DNA of 64,000 nt, taken from NCBI RefSeq assembly GCF_947623445.1, contig NC_135241.1:7380501-7444500 (forward strand), written 5' to 3'. A model generated the notes under the pieces. It worked only from the letters and a program-made list of their open reading frames with translations, did not search any database and was not told where the DNA came from. The translations under genes were made by a program, and so were the position numbers. Positions within the stretch are counted from its first letter, which is position 1. Each line of letters starts with the position of its first letter. This DNA comes from Clavelina lepadiformis. Its lineage: Eukaryota; Chordata; Ascidiacea; Aplousobranchia; Clavelinidae. Below are positions 32,522 through 43,620 of the stretch, piece after piece.

Positions 32522-33069
32522 TTACATTCCACGCTTTTATGAAACGACAACTTCAAAGCGAGGCAACAAGTGTTTTGGGTCAGCGCAGTTGACAAGCTTT
32601 TTAAACTTGTGGTGTAACAGAGTCGTCATCTTTTCAAAGCATTTGACAGTTACTGGTGCAAATTTGCACAATATTGTGAAATTGTATGAACCTGCAACCA
32701 CCACTCATAACTCTGCAGGGATTGGAACAGATATTATTTTATTGCTTATCTGTTTTTCCTGGAAAGTACGAGTATATAAATGGTTGAAAGTGGAAAGCAA
32801 CTAACTTCAATTTTACCATTCTTATCTAGTTTCGTTGGATGATTGTATCCTCCAACGAAAAATAGGGGGAAAAGCATCTACCTAAATCGATATCTGTGCC
32901 TTTTTGGCTTTATTTCAGTTGACCCTTCTTGTATATAACTTAATATATGATTAGCTTGTGCATTCCTATTACGTATGGAAAAGCAACACGGCTAAAGTCG
33001 TGAAAAGTTGCATATTTTGGATGTATGTTGTAGAGCAAAACCTTGACAAAATGGCGGCATTTTTGAAAT
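32522..33069. other. No recognisable gene; small hairpin at 32831-32859
   Basis: TTCGTTGGA and TCCAACGAA form a 9-bp stem with an 11-nt loop. Nothing else stands out. Confidence 0.45.
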
Positions 33070-33230
33070 CACACGAGACGAACAGTGAGATTGGTGACAA
33101 CGTTGAGCAGATAAACGTAGATCGATGCGGTTGACTGATATACAAGCGTGTCGAGCAGGTAATTTCTCGGAAGTCTTTGTCTTCGACTCATTGCATGCTA
33201 CCGCACACGGACACTTTTAGTAAAAGACTA
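33070..33230 (-). pseudogene. Decayed U5 fragment plus spacer beside LINE copy 4
   Basis: On the minus strand: CTTTTACTAAAAG, then CCGTGTGCGG and ATGAGTCGAAG of U5, followed by spacer similarity up to the U4 start with a ~24-bp deletion. The Sm region and 3' hairpin are lost. Same LINE/U5 boundary as in the other three copies, though its first bases have drifted. Confidence 0.7.
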
Positions 33231-33525
33231 GAGAGAGAAAGTTATTCTTCCAGGCAAACTTTTCTAATATCTAAATACAAGCGGTTGTAGTGCATTTAAA
33301 CAAGGCACAATCGCACAGATCGCGAAAAGTAAGGAATAACACATATATAACGTGTAAGCAAAACGTATGATAAAAGGATATATTCCCCGAACGCAATACA
33401 GTATTTAAATCAAAAAGTTCATCGATAATATACACAGGACGACAAAGCAGCATTTTTCATGAAAACCTATGATACGGGCCGTGTGAAGTACTTCTATTCC
33501 ATTGCTGCACACAGTTTTTCACTTA
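33231..33525 (-). mobile_element. LINE copy 4, 3' remnant
   Basis: Holds the last codons of ORF2 (GTGAAAAACTGTGTGCAGCAATG on the minus strand, split here across a few substitutions) and most of the 3' UTR, much decayed. Clearly older than copies 1-3. Confidence 0.75.
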
Positions 33526-33983
33526 GCCTATACCATTAGTACTTTAGCCTTTTCGGATTAGAGCCTTTTCGGATTAAAACTGTTAAAATTTTGAGAATGA
33601 TGGTGAGGACAGGAATATACATGCTACAAAAAAGATAAAAATGAGGTATCAGTAAACCATAGTTTGCCCTTGCTTTCTTCGCCTGGAAAGTTAAGGGACA
33701 AGTGACACAAACAACATTTATTTTGTTCGTTTATGATAAAGAAGTTTGACGCGCATGTTAATGGATCTTGTGCGTGCAGATGCCGCAAGCTATTGTACTA
33801 CAAGGAAAACACTTTTATAGTTGACTAAATTCTGACTAAGTTTTGGGCGCTAAATCCAAAACTGACATCAGTTATTTTGTATCACGTCAAGTTTCTGAGC
33901 TAAATCCCCATCACTTTGTAAAACATCTGCATTTATTGCATGAAACGAAGTACAAGTCTAAAACTGTTTAAGGAAACTAACTG
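33526..33983. other. No recognisable gene
   Basis: AT-rich, many stops in all frames, no repeat structure seen. Confidence 0.5.
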
Positions 33984-34625
33984 CTAGGTTAAGGGCAAAA
34001 ATTTACACTTGCAGCTTCTCCAACAGTAATCAGCCAGCATATGTAAATTCGATCTTCCCTGATTTTCAGGAAGATCAGCAAGATGTTCCTGCCAAAAATG
34101 AATCTTAATGCTCATGTTGCAGGGAAGTAAGTGTTTTCCAGCTTTCCGGTAGTTGCTGGACAATTTCAATGTAATTCGCTGCCCGTGTGTTTCCGAGAAA
34201 GCCCTTGACAAAGTTTTTAAATGATAACCAGGCAATCTTTTCCAGTTCTGACACTGATCCAATGAGACGTTTATCTTTGATGAGTTGATTTGTGGACCAT
34301 CAAATTTACCAGCCTAATTTTTTTGAATTGTCAGGCCTGCCAAAACGAGGTATTTCGAACAGTTGACTACGCTTTGTTTTATCAGGCGGAGTTTCTATAT
34401 GCGCAGGTGGGAAAATAATTTTCTCTCTCTCAACAAGTGACTCATTTGGAGTGTTGGGATCACCAGGTTTTAAGGTCAGATCTCGTAGGCCAGTTTCTCT
34501 CTACCCTGTGCTTATCTCGAGCGCTATCCATGTTGCTACATACTATTTTAAGGTCAACACAGATTATCCAGTTGTGCTTGTAGTATTGCATCAATTCAAT
34601 GACTCTATTTACAATATAAGTTCAG
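33984..34625 (-). pseudogene. Unclassified transposon-like gene fragment, copy B
   Basis: A second, more decayed copy of the gene at 31977-32521, longer at its 3' end. The 34262-33984 frame adds CNMSIKIHF...LADLPEN...MLADYCW, the conserved C-terminal part of the same unnamed family (members read NMSLKIHFL...FPEN...MADYCW). The WDSR region lies near 34500, out of frame. Confidence 0.45.
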
Positions 34626-34636
34626 TCAGTTGAATT

Positions 34637-35400
34637 ATACGGGGTTTGACAAAAAAGTAATTGGACTGTTATCATAAAAATTTTAACACAAAAGTTTATC
34701 ATCAACTACGAATCATCCCCTTCAAAGTAGCCTACTTCCTTCCTCTCTAAGTTAATGCGCTTTTGCATTCGATGTTGACATCTCCAGAAACTCTTGGCAA
34801 TTTCCTATTCTTTGAGGCTCTTCAGCTGCTTCGTCGCTGAAACCTTGATTTTTTCCGAAGATGAGAAATGATTTTTAGCGAAAACTTCAGCCTGGGTAAA
34901 AGCCAAAGGTCACATGGAACCGTATCTGGAGAATATGGAGGGTGGTCGAAAGCTGTGGTTTGTTTTGCCTCACACTGATGGCGTTGTGTGCGGGTGCATT
35001 GTCATGGTGAAGGAGCAACGAGTTGTCACTCCACATTACCCACTGATGCATCGAGCACTGTTGTGGAGCCGAATAAGAACCTAACGATGGAAGTGTTGAT
35101 TCACTGTTTCGCTCTAATACGACCTTCCACTTAGCGAAACCTCTTAGAAGTTCAAAACACTCAGCTGGACTAGTTGCATGGTGAACAAGTGGCTTACCGA
35201 TTGGCGTAGATCCAACAGCGTGACAAATAGTCCCGTTACTTTCAAGCCCTGTATGTCCTGTCACTTCGAAAGTACGATACCATTGCTCCCTTTCCAAGCA
35301 AATGTTTTTCGAAGTCCTAAACCTCGTGCCAAATCATTCAACTGATGTTGATGGAATTGCCTACTCCTCGATCTGACAGAGCGTTCAGTAACCCCTAATA
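34637..35400 (-). pseudogene. mariner-type transposase relic
   Basis: Frame 35297-34887 contains VMWSDNSLLLHHDNAPAH, the mariner signature block around the second catalytic Asp. Downstream on the minus strand the C-terminal YFEGDDS is readable near 34730-34700, after frame breaks. GGGGTTTGACAAAAAAG near 34641 may be a decayed terminal repeat; a partner at the far side was not found. Dead, N-terminus missing. Confidence 0.65.
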
Positions 35401-36780
35401 GCCTAGGATTGATTATAAGAGTTGGATTGGATAATACCAGACTGAAAATTTGAAACTAACCCGTTGTGCGTTGTAGTAATCAAAACCGGGTCGGATAAAC
35501 TAACCACGACCAAAATACAGCACAGCGCTTATTGCTAACTAAACAAACGAAATGAAACACCAAATGAAATTATAATATCATCAAATCTGGATAAGAATTC
35601 CGTAGGAAAAAGGCTATTAATGACAATTAGCATTGGCCAAGACAAAACCGCCCGAGCTGGAAACACGAAAGGCCAAATCGATCATTACGACGGCTCGACT
35701 TCTACGATGAAGAAGACTCCTTAGCATCAGAAAAACAGCACTAGCCAACAATCGAGAGAGAAGTAACGATTCAGCACTGTCAATCGTCATACCACCAGCT
35801 CAGCGCCCAAAACAAGATTCAAACGACGATCAAGTTCTGTTTGTTGCTCTGGTCCATTGGTCAATTTCAAATATCAATGTATGGCGCAAAACACAAAATC
35901 CTTAAACAGATACGAACTAGATAAATCTGTGTTTCGTGTGACTGTGGATATGTACCAGATGTCCTAACTTTAAGTTTAATTAATCTTAGTTTACATTCAC
36001 ATAGTTTCATTGTCAGGGTTTGTTTTTTAGAATTTAAGCATTGGACTCATGTTGCCACCTGAAACAAAAAGGTGCAAGCCTCATCACTCCAGACCAACGC
36101 CACAACTCGTCCAAATGTGGGTTTCGACCAAAAAAGGTTCCAAACTCGTGATAAGAAACAATTTAAGGTTGAAAATAGCTCTTATGTACATCAACCAAAA
36201 ATGAATAAAAATAAAATAAAGCACCTAAACACTGGGGATTCTTGATAACAAAAAACACAAGGTTTAAACATCAACGCGCGAAATTCGAAAACGGCACACA
36301 ATATTATTACAACAAAATGCAGGCTATAACGAAATGGACGTGGGCACATCCCTCTTTGCACCTTTGAAGGTGTAAATATTGTTGGCTTGTGTAAGTAGAG
36401 AAATGTTTCGTGTACCAAATTTTGAACAGACTAAAATTGCATCAAATGTGACACTTGCTGTTCCAGCCTCAAACAGTTTCACCTACTGTCCTACTTCATT
36501 GTGTTAACGTTTTAAAAGAAAAATTAAATGGGCTCCTCAAAGGAATAAAATTCACTTTGAGGAACCCATTTAACTCATTCGTTAGGTCAAGAGTGCATGA
36601 CACTTTCATAGGATGGCAGGGTATTTCAGTCACAATAGGCATTTTTTATTACCTTAATCATTCTGTCAACCCACTCTCCACAAAACGTGCAATATTAGGA
36701 CAAAAGTAGAACTCCAAGCTTTTGACCGCAATGAACACACCCAACACAGTAATGTATAGACTTTACATCGTAATGTGGTA
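35401..36780. other. No recognisable gene; hairpin at 36526-36571
   Basis: AAATGGG..CCTCAAAG is repeated in inverted form around a short A/T loop (18-bp arms, two mismatches). It may be a remnant of a small foldback element. The remainder carries no recognisable sequence. Confidence 0.45.
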
Positions 36781-36950
36781 ATCAAAATTTAGAATTGATT
36801 GTTTTTATGTTCCGCAACAAATAAAAACTAAGGCTTTCAAAGATAGAAAGTCACCTATCCGACCACAAAATGTTGTTTGGTGATGGAATAAGGATAATGT
36901 AAATACGATTACCTAGCTGCCAAAAAATTACAAGCCGATTACCAACGTGG
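36781..36950 (+). mobile_element. LINE copy 5, internal remnant
   Basis: Matches copy 2 in two blocks: the endonuclease end (AGAATTGATTGTTTTTATG, then CCGACCACAAAATGTT) and the linker (TACGATTACCTAGCTGCC, then GATTACCAACG), with about 270 bp missing between them. No RT and no U5 junction. Confidence 0.7.
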
Positions 36951-39900
36951 ATACCTTTTCCTTTTTTTGGATATCTTTTGATTTTGATGTTTAACTTGAC
37001 CATCTTCTGCTCGCTAGTAGCCTAGAAGTGCGAGCTTATAAAACGTGAAAACGATGGGAACGAAAATGTTCGGGAAGAAAAACACTGCGAGTCATTGCAG
37101 CTGCAACGGAAAGAACAATATTTTGACAATGTGGGATACGTAGGCTATAGCTAAAGCTGACACACTGAGACATAATAATTTAATCAGTATTAAAGTTATG
37201 AAACGGGCATTTCCAATAACGACTTCTTAAAAGCTCAGATGCCGGAAAACAACCTGGGAACATACTAAAAGGAGTGTTGTTGTGTTAAAAGGAGTAACAC
37301 GAAGTTGTTCAGAGAACGTTTCCCAATATCAAACGACAGTTAAAGTGTTTGCCAAAAAACAAGTTTATAAATTTCAGGAAATTATTTAATGGTATTAAAA
37401 AATAGCCTACCACCCAAACCGCTATAAGTTTTCGCGTCGCAAATGCAATTACTCTGCTGGCTTATGTCAGTACGCATTATTCTGTAATGATATAAATCGT
37501 TACTTAACCCTATTTTTACAAGGTGTGGCTTCTCCTGCATACAGTTACAGAAAAACGTGGCGTACAGTTGCATTGTTTGCTGTAGAAACTTGAAATTTGG
37601 TGACTTTTCCTAAAATATGTTCAGCTATCTCTCCATGTTTGTTTTATAAAGTTGGAGTTTGTAATTTTTGAGATATTGTCATATTTTCATAATTTTTCTC
37701 TCCCTCCGCATTGAAGCGAATCGTTTTCGTTTACTCATTTACGCACCACTAACTCTTGCGTTCTCTTCTCGGGGTCAGCCTGTTTTCTGCACAGCGGGGG
37801 CGCGGCGTAACAAGAAAAATTTATAGAAATGTATCACTTGTTGAAATACTTAATTTACACTAAATTCACTTTCTTTAGCTTTACAATCATGATGTATACA
37901 GGAAGCCAGGTGTTTTTGCTACAAACCTGTCAAAATCCGATCAGTTTACGACGTATAGTTTTCGAGTAATTAACGATTGAAAATGTGTGTGCGGTGTCGG
38001 CCACACCTAGTGAAAATGGCAAAGTCGCGAGCCCGGTATGGATAGGGTTAATTTTCGATATGTTCCGACCTTCAAATTTATCCAACGTGACAAATATTGG
38101 GAGGAAGCATTTTACCGATAGTACGTCCCCTCCAACGAAAATGTTGGGGGTTACATGTTTCTCCAGGGCTTCCGCCCACGACCGGAGTTGAACCGTTTCA
38201 CATCCCATGCTTTCCCTACACCTACACTTCTTGTTATACCTTTGAACCAACGTTGCCATTCCGTGCAATAAGCCGAGTGGTAACCAAGTCATCAATCTGG
38301 AGTCGCAAGTCAAATTTTTCATAGTTTTTAAAACTCAAGTCGAGTTTTTTTGGATGAAGTAAATTAACTGCAATTTATGCTCGAGTTATCAAAAAGATAG
38401 CAAACACACCATTTTTGTCAAAAAAATGCCAAGTGTCAACTGCCCTTGAAACGGTCACTTTAGATGAACAATGCCAATTTTGGATAAAATAAAACAAATT
38501 TTCTTTTAGCGAAAAGTGCCCACAAATTAACTACCAATTAAACTCTTCTCGGTTTTTAAACTGATGTATCTATTTTGATGTCATGAAAAATGTCTATGAT
38601 TTTCATTTGACATTGTATTTTTCCCTAGAACGGGAATTTCCAATAGCGTGTTTTGCCTTCAATCAAAACCAAACGCCTAGGCCCTAGCCTTTTGGCCTAC
38701 CTTAAAACGTACAAAAGTGAAAAACAGATCTAAAAACAATTGTTTTCGTCCCAAAAGCTCTCAGGTTGTACTTTTTATTTTGATTATGGTTTTGACTCGG
38801 CAGGAAACGAGTGTTAGTGCTGTTGGATTTGTTAGTGCTGTTGTGTTAGTGCTGTTGGTGTCATTTTATATGTATTGTCTAAGTTTTAGAACATTACTGC
38901 ATGTTGGCCATAGTTGAAAGTGTGACAGCTATACACGCACGAGGTAAATCAACGTGACTGCCGAATGTTTAATCTTGATACCAATAAGCCAAAATTTTCG
39001 TTTTTGCACGCAAGATTTCCCTTTGAAAACTCCCCTACTTTTCAGTCGATTGGCACCTGACTGGAGCGTATGAGCATGTCGATTTGTGACCAGAAATTGT
39101 GCATTGCAAAGATACCGATTTTGCTAGAATAGAATGTAAGTTTTTGTGCAGTTTGTAATTTTTAAAGTTTGGCACCAGTAGGCAATAAAATTTCGTGCAC
39201 CAAATATTACTGTTTGGGAATTACTTAGCTTACGAAGAATCTTTATTGACCTATTTTGTGCACCAGATGGCTATGTTATGCACCGAACATGTCCGGTGAA
39301 CAACATATTCTTCCATGCGGGCGATTTTAGAATGATGGCATGCACTGAAGCCTTAAATTTTTGTTTACATATTATAAATTAGTGTCCCAACAACCAGCTG
39401 TTTTTGTTTATTTATTAAGTATAAATTGGCGACAAGATAAAAAGGTGGCGTTATGGCCGCCCCTGTCATTGAGTAATGAGGTTCTCCAGGATCTTTCAAC
39501 GAATAGCCAACTATCAACTTGGATGACGGCTGACAGAGCTTTCTTGACCGTTGTCGGAACCTAGAGCGAGAGCGAAACTCATCTTATCCTTATTAAGGTT
39601 GCATGCGTCTTTAACTGCAGCGATTTTGCAGGGACTGATCAGCCAACATGTATCAGAAAATAAAACTGTTTTGAATCCGTAGAAACAAATGAACAACTAA
39701 ATGACTTAATAAACGGTGAACGAAATTTAATGCAAAGCAATCAACGCGAAATTAACTAAGAATATAAAGAATTCAGCAAAACATAGATATTAAAGGGAAT
39801 TGTCCAATGTCATGGTGTTGACATGGTACCAGCTGCCACAATTTCAACTATGACTGGCACATTAAATTAAACTATAAAGTATAGATAATGTGTTCACAAT

Positions 39901-40470
39901 AATTATCAAGCAGTCAAACTTACGTTCAGTAATCAGACAAACACAAACTAGGCTATACATTAATCAGCAGTCAACCACATTTTTACTTTTTTAACTCTTT
40001 TATTGTTAGAAAGACAAAAGTACCTTGAGTTCAGCCCTCTGTAGAAATGTAGCACAAGCTGTTTAATAATACAATATCCAAACTGTGCAAGCTGCTAGTT
40101 ACGGAACAATCTTTGTTCCTTTTCTTTTCAGTCAATACCATAATTGGACTTAAATCAATGACGACACAAAACCTCCAAATTTTTTTAAAAACTGCAATAT
40201 TTTGGAATTCTAAAAATACAGTATTTGTGTGGGAGTGAAATATTTTAAGCTTTAAATAGGATTCGCAACATATTTTCTATCGCTTTGCTAAAATTAATTT
40301 CATACTGTAACATATTGCTACCAGCAGAGGTGTGATTTTCATTCAAAATAATTTTTTTCTTAAATGTTTTAATGCCTCACCTGAAACATTTTGACGTCAT
40401 AAATGTTTTTTCTAGATACACAACATAGAAACCTGTAAGATTGACTGCATGTCTTTATTCTGATTTAATC
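36951..40470. other. Long stretch without recognisable gene
   Basis: Short open frames only (the longest 130 codons at 38322-37930, minus), none with a known domain. GGTTCAACTCC on the minus strand near 38190 looks like a tRNA B box, but no A box or cloverleaf accompanies it. Probably old repeats and intergenic DNA. Confidence 0.45.
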
Positions 40471-41096
40471 ATGTTGCTGTCAAAAACAAGTGTTGGAGCT
40501 TTACATCTTAAGAATACATTGTTATTTTTAATACCATGCAGTAATAACTGGATGTACCCAAAGGGCACTGCTAGTGACTCTAGCAAACATGATAACAAAT
40601 CTGCATCAGATGATTTTCCCGTCAGTATGGAAAATCCATATAAATCATTTCCAGAAAGATGTACATTGTGTGGAGTTAAGGTTGATTATAAGAACGTTCA
40701 GCTATTGTCTCAGTTTGTTTCATCTTTCACAGGTCTACGATTACCACCAAAAATAACACGTAAGTTACTTTTAGTAATAGTTGCATTTTACGTAATGTAT
40801 TTTTACTTAGAAAAGTTTGTCGACATTTAGTTGATGTTACAAATAACATTAAGAGACAATTTAATCATGGGATTTTGACGTTTGTTTCAAGTGTTGCTTG
40901 AATTATATTTCCGATGGTTGTTAAAAATAACAAATTTGACATTTTTATATCTTAAGCTTTGTGTGAGCGGAAGTATAAAGAAGTAACTCGTGCCATTCAG
41001 CTGTCTCGCAAAGCTGGATTGATGCCTTACACTTTGAAAGAAACAACATTTTTGGATGATCCAGTTTTAACAAGCAAGCAGTCTTTTAAAAGTTAA
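40471..41096 (+). CDS. MRPS18C: Mitochondrial ribosomal protein bS18m, MRPS18C type
   Basis: A small-subunit protein of the mitochondrial ribosome. Two coding exons: 40471-40759 and 40957-41096 (phase 1; donor GTAAGT, acceptor TTAAG). The joined product is 142 aa, the same length as human MRPS18C. The core reads [32 protein letters not shown], then [25 protein letters not shown], which aligns with the human protein through to its C-terminal PVL/KV region. The N-terminus from the first ATG ([15 protein letters not shown]...) is basic and leucine-rich, as expected of a mitochondrial presequence. One difference: the second zinc-type Cys seen near human GCIYGRHITGLC is only partly kept ([11 protein letters not shown]). 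A start further upstream in an unseen exon is possible but not needed. Confidence 0.92.
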
Positions 41097-41482
41097 AGAT
41101 ATTAATGAGAATTTTTATTACATTTTTAGTAAATGTCATGCTATTTTTTTTGTGTAAACCTGTTTGCCACAAAGCTGTGAATTATGTTGGAATTTCTGTC
41201 TGCTCGGTATTTGTTTGCTAGTACCTGATTTGTTTCGTTGATGTTTAAGAATAGTCTTTCCATAAATATGGGCGTAATAGTACCTTGCTAGCAATTAGCA
41301 TTTTCAAATGTGTTCTTATTCTTAACTATAAATACAATACTGTACTTATAAATTCTATTATTTTAACAGAATATTAATTGTTCAATTTTTGTACTGTGCT
41401 AGTTGTTTCTAGGAATGGGAAAAATGTTTGCTTACCTTGGCTGAGATACCATATGAATCACAAGTTTTTGTAGTGTTTAGGG
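41097..41482. other. 3' flank of MRPS18C
   Basis: AT-rich; no clear AATAAA directly after the stop codon. No other feature seen. Confidence 0.4.
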
Positions 41483-41717
41483 CATGGGTTCTTAACTGGT
41501 GGGCCACAGAGCTATTTGGAAAATTATAAAGTTGTTGAAAATTTTAGTTTTATTTAGTTGGTGACAATTTTGTAACGTCCAAATTAGCATTGTTGTTTGA
41601 TCAAATTATATGATTTAAGTGATAATGATTTATATGATTTTGTGTCGCCCAAAACTCCAGGTCCAAAACTTAGGTGATTCAGCATTGCCACCATTACAAA
41701 AAGGTTAAGAACCCCTG
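41483..41717. mobile_element. hAT-type MITE, 235 bp
   Basis: Ends CATGGGTTCTTAAC and GTTAAGAACCCCTG are inverted (one mismatch). Flanked by a perfect 8-bp target duplication, GTTTAGGG at 41475-41482 and 41718-41725. Non-coding. Confidence 0.85.
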
Positions 41718-41954
41718 GTTTAGGGCATGTCAAAACAGGGATTTGAGAACTATTGCAACCTTACAGTTACCCATGGCCATACTGGTTGTTAATAAAAATG
41801 CAACAGCAGGAATTTCATAAAAAAGTTTTCTTCATTTAGGACATCTAATGTAAATATGTCATTTAATTGTCTTGGATGACCGGTAATTTTGCTCACTGAT
41901 TTGGCAGTAATGGGCAGCGAGAAATGATTTGGAAAAAACAATGTGATTATGGCC

Positions 41955-42090
41955 AAGATGGGCAGTACTACAGTACCGAATTACTGTACCACGGTACAGT
42001 GTCAGTAGATTTGAAAAAGAAAACCAAATTACTTTTTTCAAGAAATTTTAGTTGTTCTAATACTCGGGACTTGTACAGTGATAAGGTTTT
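41955..42090 (+). repeat. Dispersed GTACC-rich repeat, copy 1
   Basis: Starts TGGGCAGTACTACAGTACC. The core ACCAAATTACTTTTTTCAAG recurs in opposite orientation at 49293-49455. Possibly a hAT-like non-autonomous element; ends not defined. Confidence 0.5.
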
Positions 42091-42320
42091 GAGAAGTATG
42101 CTTTACCTTAATGCCAATTTTAGCGTTTGATTTTCATTTATAGTCTAAAAATGTGAGTTCACATGTGTTTTGACTTGGAGTTAACCTTCAGCCGGGCCAT
42201 AATAGCGGCAAACATTGAGAACCTGTAACAGAATCCGTGGCACAAATAGGATTTTTGATTTCCCAGAAATGGGAAACATTTAACCCAATCCCAGAAAAAA
42301 ACGGACTTTTGTAATTACAC

Positions 42321-42485
42321 TCAATGATACAAAAAGGAAATGGCGAAATCAACATAATGGACATCTAAACTCAAAGCATTATCAGATTTTTCGCTGAGAC
42401 ATGAAACAATTTTCATGGCGAACAGGCCTGCGGCAGAAAAAGCTCATTCTGCCTCAACTGATGTTGGTGGGATGCTGAACAATGC
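42321..42485 (-). pseudogene. hAT transposase C-terminal (dimerisation) fragment
   Basis: Minus-strand reading ALFSIPPTSVEAE-stop-AFSAAGLFAMKIVSCLSEKSDNALSLDVHY is the hAT C-terminal dimerisation domain. A TGA stands where the family has Arg (EAERAFS). No transposase core is seen upstream on that strand. Confidence 0.75.
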
Positions 42486-42599
42486 CTTGCAAAGGTAATT
42501 TCTTGATCTTTTTCCAGTATCTTTTAGCAGTTTCATCTTCTGCTTGATTATTGCTCGGCTTTCAACATTACATGACAAGATGTTGGACTGGATGTATGT

Positions 42600-43620
42600 G
42601 GAATTTTCAGTATAAGCCTGAAGGCCATCATGTAAATAAAAGGATTGTTGTTATTCAACTCCTTTTGTATGATCTACAAGATTTCTTTGATCTTTGGTTT
42701 ATTCCAGTTCTTGTTGGAAGAAAGCAAGTTTAATACAAAGACCATTGTGTCGTCATACCGCTCACAAATCCAATTGCACATTTTGTTGATTGCGACGATC
42801 AAAATTTACATCCATTTGCTATATATTTTTATATTTTCGACATAACATAGGTTACTTGGGAAACCGGGAATTTTTAAGAGTACAACTGGGAAATTTAAAA
42901 AGTCACTAAATCCGAGGATTTCCTAAAACCGAGATATCGGTTTTCAAATGCTACGAAAAAGTACCCAAGCTACTTTTTTCAAATAATACGAAATACAGAG
43001 CCGTCAATACATTTTTGCCAAGTACTGTCTGTAACCGACATGTACTGTCTGAGGTGATGTCATTTTTCTGGCCACTGTTAACATTAAGAGGTACAGTCTA
43101 TCGTTGACAAATTGTTATAATCGTTTATATAGGCCAGGTGTTTCAAAAGATTCATTCATAAGCTTTGTGCAAATAGAAATGTTGGTCAGTTTTGGTTTCG
43201 TCAAGTAGATAACCAGTAAGGTGAAACAAGTTTATGAAACGGGAATTTTCTTTTGTTAATTGTCTGTGACTGATTTGCTTTACAGTATCAATTTATTTCT
43301 CATTGTTTGTAGTGTTTGGAAAGCCTTGTATATATTTGTAATATACTACAGACTGTTAGATGTCTTAAAATCTATAGCATGATTGTTACTCTACAGTATT
43401 TTTTCTTGGATATGAGTGTGGGTCCTGTGAATTGAGGATATATAAGTTGTGATGCTGCTATTTATTTTGAGCGTTATTTTAGACATAAAAACAAACTTAT
43501 AATGGGAAAATTCATAGTAAGATAAATTAATAATGAACCATACAAAAAATTGCAAATATTACATTGAAAAAATTTTAACATAAAATACGTTAGTTCCATC
43601 ACTTCCATGGTAATGTCATA
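42600..43620. other. No recognisable gene
   Basis: Contains another weak GTACC-rich repeat piece (about 42940-43030). TTTATT near 43460 could serve as AATAAA for the minus-strand zinc-finger gene. Confidence 0.4.

Noticed and set aside
38150-38310. tRNA gene or tRNA-derived SINE on the minus strand
   Set aside because: Only a B-box-like GGTTCAACTCC is seen; no A box at the right distance and no cloverleaf.
37930-38322. 130-codon minus-strand frame
   Set aside because: Non-ATG start, no recognisable domain, composition not protein-like, overlaps plus-strand frames of similar size.
40540-40560. Acceptor-like ATGCAG before the MRPS18C core
   Set aside because: The frame is open upstream to an ATG at 40471 and gives the family's usual length and a presequence-like N-terminus, so an extra intron is not needed.
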